A stretch of DNA of 10,605 nucleotides. It comes from Pseudomonadota bacterium. GTDB taxonomy: Bacteria; Pseudomonadota; Alphaproteobacteria; Thalassobaculales; Thalassobaculaceae. Both the position numbers and the translations under genes were made by a program. The notes below the pieces were generated by a model that saw only the letters and a list, made by a program, of their open reading frames with translations, did no database searches and was not told where the DNA came from. Position 1 is the stretch's first letter. The number at the start of each line of letters is the position of its first letter. Location of the stretch: contig JAQBUJ010000058.1 of assembly GCA_027623845.1 (NCBI GenBank), positions 1-10,605 on the forward strand. The letters run 5' to 3'. Shown piece after piece: positions 7,127-10,605 of the stretch.

Positions 7127-7951
7127 CTATTTTTCGGCTGAACCCAAGTTTGGAACAGCACCTTTGAGCGGAACTGACAGGCGATAATGCCGATTAACCT
7201 CATGGGTCGTGAAACCATGTTCACGCAACATCGCGACGATGTCCTCGGTCTCTGGATTAACCATCCCGCCCGCGTTCGATTCCCATAAAATGCCGGCGAC
7301 CCGGCCCGCCCTCAATACCGTAACCGCCCCGGCGAGCGCAGCGCGCTCCCGTCCTTCGATATCGAGCTTTATCCACACCGGGCGCACGCCGTCCGGATCA
7401 CATTCGGCGACAAGGTCGTCGATGGTTACCGTCGGTACCGCGATAGCCTTGCGCCCGGCGCGCGCGCGATCCTCGAAAAGATGATGTCCCATCGCGGTGT
7501 TTCGCTTCAGCCACTGGGACCCGGCCCGATCGGCCACCGCCGCCGCGACGACCTTGGCTCGTCCATCAAGTCGATTCGACGCCAAATTGTATATTAAATG
7601 TATCAGATTGTCTGGGTCGGGCTCTACCGCAATCACCTGGACGTCTGCCGACGCGGTCAATGCATGAAGAGAGTAAATGCCCCAGTGGGCGCCTATATCC
7701 AGGAAAAGACAGTTTGTCGGCAGTAGCTGGTCGGTGAGACGACGCTCCCTGGCTTCGTAGCCGTCTCCGGCATATTCGTCACGCAGCAAGACCTGCGTCG
7801 AGGGATCACCAAGTAAATCTACCGGTATAAACAACGTGAAACGGTCGGCGCCTGCCGGGGTTTTCCAGGCCGGGCCGACAATTTCGAGATAGCCGTCGCG
7901 AATCAACCGCGTCGGGATAGAAATCTCAGTGGGGGCGTCGAGTCTGGTCAT
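7127..7951 (-). CDS. FkbM-family SAM-dependent methyltransferase
   Basis: From ATG 7951 the product has 274 residues, typical of FkbM methyltransferases, which O-methylate sugars, glycans or other small molecules with S-adenosylmethionine. SAM-binding motif I is FLDIGAHWGIYSL (83-95). The acidic end of strand 2 is VIAVEPDPDN (106-115), and the family signature WIKLDIEGRE is at 193-202, with ILWESNA near 221-227. The frame stays open to a TTG at 8047, adding 32 residues. I prefer ATG 7951 because the family core starts soon after it and the upstream region is needed for divergent promoters, although no strong Shine-Dalgarno sequence precedes either start. The gene is convergent with the GT4 gene and divergent from the transaldolase operon. 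Methylation of a surface glycan is the likely role, by context only. Confidence 0.85.
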   Translation of the reverse strand: MTRLDAPTEISIPTRLIRDGYLEIVGPAWKTPAGADRFTLFIPVDLLGDPSTQVLLRDEYAGDGYEARERRLTDQLLPTNCLFLDIGAHWGIYSLHALTASADVQVIAVEPDPDNLIHLIYNLASNRLDGRAKVVAAAVADRAGSQWLKRNTAMGHHLFEDRARAGRKAIAVPTVTIDDLVAECDPDGVRPVWIKLDIEGRERAALAGAVTVLRAGRVAGILWESNAGGMVNPETEDIVAMLREHGFTTHEVNRHYRLSVPLKGAVPNLGSAEK

Positions 7952-8259
7952 CGGGCCTAATTCATGATGTCGGTGAGGCACGAAACCTCCGAATACAGCG
8001 GCTTTTCGCACCAACTCAGTGGCGACCAGCGGCGCGACGTGATGCAACTTGCGACCCAGCCGCTTTGGTCTTATTACATCCTAGCTGGCAGCACTTCCAC
8101 GGAATTACCGTTGTTGCGCCATGGATTGAGGGCTCGACCCTCTCGCAAGCCGGCGGATACCATATGGATCGGGATTCCGAGACTGGTGTCATGCGGCGGC
8201 GCCCTGTCCGATGGATTGGGCGTTGGCCGGACGGAACTGGACAGGAAAAGCGCGCGCCA
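7952..8259. other. divergent intergenic region between FkbM gene and transaldolase operon
   Basis: This 308-base stretch separates two divergent genes if the preferred start codons are right. Open frames enter it from both sides: minus strand to TTG 8047 and plus strand from TTG 8065. Neither extension shows family motifs. It contains one sigma-70-like promoter candidate for the plus strand (8049-8077) and a 5-bp GAGGG/CCCTC hairpin near 8125-8142. Nothing else recognisable was seen. Confidence 0.45.
8049..8077 (+). promoter_or_regulatory. weak candidate promoter for the transaldolase operon
   Basis: TTGCGA (8049-8054) and TATTAC (8072-8077) are spaced by 17 bases, each with four of six consensus matches. 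The start of transcription would fall near 8085, leaving a leader of about 175 bases before ATG 8260. Spacing is ideal, but the boxes are weak and could be chance. Confidence 0.25.
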
Positions 8260-9024
8260 ATGAGCCAACTTGATGCCCTGAAGATCAAGATTTTCGCCGA
8301 TGGCGCCGATCTTGACGGGATGCTGGCGATGTACGCCGACCCGCGGATCGCTGGTTTCACTACCAACCCGACCCTGATGCGTAAAGCCGGGATTACCGAC
8401 TACGAGGCTTTCGCGAAATCTGTCCTGGAACGCATCCCCGATCGACCGATATCGTTTGAGGTCTTTGCCGACAATTTCGACGACATGGATAGGCAAGCCC
8501 GTCTGATCGCCGGTTGGGGTCGCAACGTCAACGTGAAGATTCCGATCACCAACACGCTTGGGCAATCCAGCGCCGATCTTATCGCCCGACTGAGCGGCGA
8601 CGGCATTATGGTGAATGTCACGGCGATCATGACGGTCGATCAAGTCCGCACCGTCGCGGCGGCGCTGCATCCGGAAAGCCAGTCGATTGTTTCGGTATTC
8701 GCCGGCCGGATTGCCGATACCGGGCGCGACCCGATCCCGCTGATGCGGGCCTGCCTCGACTGCCTTGCCGGCCAACCCGGCGCCGCGTTGTTGTGGGCCA
8801 GTCCGCGTGAGTTGCTCAATCTTTTCCAGGCCGATGAGATGGGCTGCCAGATCATCACCATGACGAATGATCTGTTGGCCAAGATGGCCGCGGTCGGCAA
8901 GGATCTCGACACCTTCTCCCTGGAGACTGTGAAGATGTTCCGAACCGACGCTCAAGCAGCCGATTATACGCTGAAATCCAGCGAGACGGCGGGGAAAACA
9001 AGCGGGGCGGCGGGGCCCGACTGA
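8260..9024 (+). CDS. transaldolase-family protein (small, FSA/TalC-like)
   Basis: The 254-residue product belongs to the transaldolase/fructose-6-phosphate aldolase family, TIM-barrel enzymes that transfer or release a dihydroxyacetone unit through a lysine Schiff base. Visible motifs are IKIFADGADLDGM (9-21) with the strand-1 Asp14, GFTTNPTLMRKAG (32-44), NVNVKIPITN (89-98) with Lys93 as the probable Schiff-base lysine, SVFAGRIADTG (145-155) and WASPRELLN (179-187). The length lies between the 220-residue FSA type and classical transaldolases of about 315 residues. The frame is open back to TTG 8065 with ATGs at 8164 and 8191. ATG 8260 is chosen because the family match starts there, although its AGGA is a long 13 bases away. 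It is the first gene of an apparent operon: the next gene starts 28 bases after its stop. That context suggests supply or remodelling of a sugar-phosphate for a surface sugar rather than central metabolism, which is inference. Confidence 0.85.
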   Translation: MSQLDALKIKIFADGADLDGMLAMYADPRIAGFTTNPTLMRKAGITDYEAFAKSVLERIPDRPISFEVFADNFDDMDRQARLIAGWGRNVNVKIPITNTLGQSSADLIARLSGDGIMVNVTAIMTVDQVRTVAAALHPESQSIVSVFAGRIADTGRDPIPLMRACLDCLAGQPGAALLWASPRELLNLFQADEMGCQIITMTNDLLAKMAAVGKDLDTFSLETVKMFRTDAQAADYTLKSSETAGKTSGAAGPD

Positions 9025-9052
9025 CACCACGTTTTCATTCGAGGACATTTTC

Positions 9053-10054
9053 ATGAGCAAAGTACTGATCACCGGCGGGGCCGGATATGTGGGAAGCCGG
9101 TTGATTCCACAGCTACTTGAGCTGGGTCATGAGGTCACCGTCTACGATATCCTCTACTATGGGTGCGATTTTCTACCGGTCGACCACCCGAAACTGAAGG
9201 TGGTCGGCGGGGATCTTCGAGACATCGAGAAACTTTCCGCCAGTCTGCAGGGAATAGAGATGGTGATCCATCTCGCCTGTATCTCCAACGACGCCAGTTT
9301 CGAACTCGATGAAAGCCTGAGCGAGACGGTGAATCATGACGCTTTCGAGCCGTTGGTGATCGCCGCCAAACAGGCGGGCGTTAAGCGCTTTATCTATGCG
9401 TCGACAAGTTCGGTTTACGGGGTTTCCGAGGTGCCGAACGTGACCGAGGATCACCCGCTGATTCCGCTCACCCTATATAATAAGTTCAAAGGCATGTGCG
9501 AGCCGCTGCTGTTCAAGCATCAGTCCGACGATTTCGTCTGCGTGACCATCCGCCCGGCCACGCTTTGCGGCTACGCGCCGCGCCAGCGTCTGGATCTTTC
9601 GGTCAACATATTGACCAATCACGCGGTAAATCGCGGTAAGATCACCGTGTTTGGCGGCTCGCAGCTGCGCCCCAACCTGAACATCCAGGACATGTGCGAC
9701 CTGTACAAACTTCTGCTGACCATCGAGGACGAGAAGATCGCCGGCCAAACCTTCAACGCCGGCTATCAAAACATGTCGATCATGGACATCGCCCTGTTGG
9801 TGAAAGAGATCGTGCAAAAGGAAGTCCCGGGCCGTGAGTCGATCGAGATCGAGACGACGCCGAGCGATGACCTGCGCTCCTACCACATCAATTCCGATAA
9901 GATCACTCGAACCATCGGCTTCAAACCTCGCTATACGGTTGAGGATGCGGTTCGCGAGCTGTGCGTGGCTTTCCGTGAGAGCAAACTGCCCAACAGCCTG
10001 GATGACGACAGATACTTCAACGTTAAACGCATGAAAGGCCTGAACGCGGCATGA
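9053..10054 (+). CDS. NAD-dependent sugar-nucleotide epimerase/dehydratase (extended SDR)
   Basis: The 333-residue product has full extended-SDR length. The NAD-binding Rossmann motif is GGAGYVG (8-14), with Asp32 at the end of the second strand favouring NAD(H). A second cofactor-site segment is HLACISND (73-80). The catalytic part shows YASTSSVYG (115-123) and the Y-x3-K pair Tyr142/Lys146 within LTLYNKFKG. The substrate side includes IRPATLCGYAPRQRLD (166-181) and LRPNLNIQDMCDLY (205-218). These enzymes oxidise NDP-sugars at C4 and then epimerise, dehydrate or reduce them in the cytoplasm; the exact reaction cannot be told here. A clear Shine-Dalgarno GAGG (9041-9044) lies eight bases before ATG 9053. 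Its stop overlaps the next start as ATGA, implying translational coupling. Confidence 0.88.
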   Translation: MSKVLITGGAGYVGSRLIPQLLELGHEVTVYDILYYGCDFLPVDHPKLKVVGGDLRDIEKLSASLQGIEMVIHLACISNDASFELDESLSETVNHDAFEPLVIAAKQAGVKRFIYASTSSVYGVSEVPNVTEDHPLIPLTLYNKFKGMCEPLLFKHQSDDFVCVTIRPATLCGYAPRQRLDLSVNILTNHAVNRGKITVFGGSQLRPNLNIQDMCDLYKLLLTIEDEKIAGQTFNAGYQNMSIMDIALLVKEIVQKEVPGRESIEIETTPSDDLRSYHINSDKITRTIGFKPRYTVEDAVRELCVAFRESKLPNSLDDDRYFNVKRMKGLNAA

Positions 10055-10605
10055 CGTCGAAGCCGATTGCCATTGTCACCGGCGGAGCCGGGTTCATTGG
10101 CTCTCACATGGTCGATTTGTTGCTGGAGAAAGACTACTCGGTTCGGGTTATCGACAATTTTACCGGCGGCCATGCGGTCAATCTGGCGCATCACGATGGA
10201 AATCCGGATTTGGCGGTGGACCACCGGGATATCCGCGATCTGGAGCCCGAAGACACGGTGTTTTCCGATGCCCGGTTGGTGTTCCATTTCGCTGGTATCG
10301 GCGACATTGTGCCATCGATCGAGAAACCCGCCGACTATATGGATGTCAATGTACAGGGCACCGTGCGCATTCTTGAAGGCGCCCGGCGGGCGGGGGTGAA
10401 AAAGCTCGTCTATGCCGCCTCGTCCTCCTGCTACGGCTTGGCCGACACCCCGACCACCGAGAACAATCCGATCGCGCCGCAATATCCCTATGCACTCAGC
10501 AAGAATCAGGGCGAACAGGCGGTGTTTCACTGGCACAAGGTCTATGGGCTGCCAGTTAACACGATCCGAATTTTCAACGCCTCTGGCACGCGGGTTCGTA
10601 CCACC
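10051..10605 (+). CDS. second NAD-dependent sugar-nucleotide epimerase, 3' end outside window
   Basis: The frame opens at ATG 10051, four bases overlapping the previous stop, and stays open for 185 codons to the window edge, so about half the protein is seen. It is an extended SDR resembling UDP-hexose 4-epimerases: GGAGFIG (11-17) binds NAD, Asp35 closes the second strand, FHFAGIGDIVPSIEKP (78-93) matches the HLAA-type segment, SSSCYG (124-129) carries the catalytic Ser/Thr region, and YPYALSK (145-151) contains Tyr147/Lys151. The last visible part, RIFNASGTRVRTT (173-185), corresponds to the RxFNxYG substrate segment but has Ser where Tyr is usual. It differs clearly from the preceding SDR, so the two probably catalyse different steps on one nucleotide-sugar route. 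Confidence 0.88.
   Translation, partial: MTSKPIAIVTGGAGFIGSHMVDLLLEKDYSVRVIDNFTGGHAVNLAHHDGNPDLAVDHRDIRDLEPEDTVFSDARLVFHFAGIGDIVPSIEKPADYMDVNVQGTVRILEGARRAGVKKLVYAASSSCYGLADTPTTENNPIAPQYPYALSKNQGEQAVFHWHKVYGLPVNTIRIFNASGTRVRTT

Noticed and set aside
7952..8047. N-terminal extension of the FkbM methyltransferase from TTG 8047
   Set aside because: It uses a weak start codon, shows no family motif, and a good in-frame ATG exists at 7951.
8065..8259. N-terminal extension of the transaldolase from TTG 8065
   Set aside because: The added 65 residues have no family match and would occupy the divergent promoter region; the conserved core starts right after ATG 8260.
8074..9072. 332-residue open frame on the minus strand opposite the transaldolase
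   Set aside because: It is a shadow of the well-supported transaldolase gene. The protein is Arg/Gly/His rich without recognisable domains.

Overview
The window looks like chromosomal DNA of an alphaproteobacterium, possibly of the Rhodospirillales. This rests on the moderately high G+C codon use, the ureidoglycolate lyase type, the TPR/glycosyltransferase fusion, the RTX protein and the style of the nucleotide-sugar enzymes. No rRNA, tRNA, CRISPR array, intact insertion sequence or phage gene was seen. Assignments come from reading motifs by eye, without database searches.

Layout from left to right. (1) 1-503: a possible C-terminal tail of an unidentified protein (1-111), then about 390 bases with no convincing gene. 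(2) 504-1052 (+): ureidoglycolate lyase, a purine/allantoin catabolism enzyme. (3) 1049-3472 (-): an 807-residue protein with N-terminal TPR repeats and a C-terminal GT9-like glycosyltransferase domain. It converges on the lyase, and the two stop codons share the four bases TTAA. (4) 3678-5267 (-): a 529-residue RTX (Ca2+-binding nonapeptide) protein of the type I secretion class, with a strong intrinsic terminator behind it. (5) 5268-5926: an intergenic stretch with a nested dyad overlapping a candidate promoter, a perfect 20-bp tandem duplication and a 12-bp inverted repeat. (6) 5927-7060 (+): a GT4-type glycosyltransferase. (7) 7127-7951 (-): an FkbM-family methyltransferase, convergent with the glycosyltransferase. 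(8) 8260-10605 (+): an apparent operon of a small transaldolase and two NAD-dependent sugar-nucleotide epimerase/dehydratases. The second of these is cut by the window edge.

Apart from the ureidoglycolate lyase, the genes form a coherent cell-surface theme. There is a secreted repeat protein, two glycosyltransferase-type proteins, a methyltransferase family common in glycan decoration, and an operon that could build an unusual nucleotide sugar. A reasonable inference is that this is part of a locus for O-antigen, capsule or glycoprotein synthesis, with the RTX protein as a surface-associated or secreted partner. Frequent strand changes suggest a locus assembled from several modules. No single feature proves a new system. 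The points most worth following are the transaldolase inside the nucleotide-sugar operon, the 36-residue super-repeat of the RTX protein and its pairing with the TPR-glycosyltransferase, and the repeat cluster in front of the GT4 gene.
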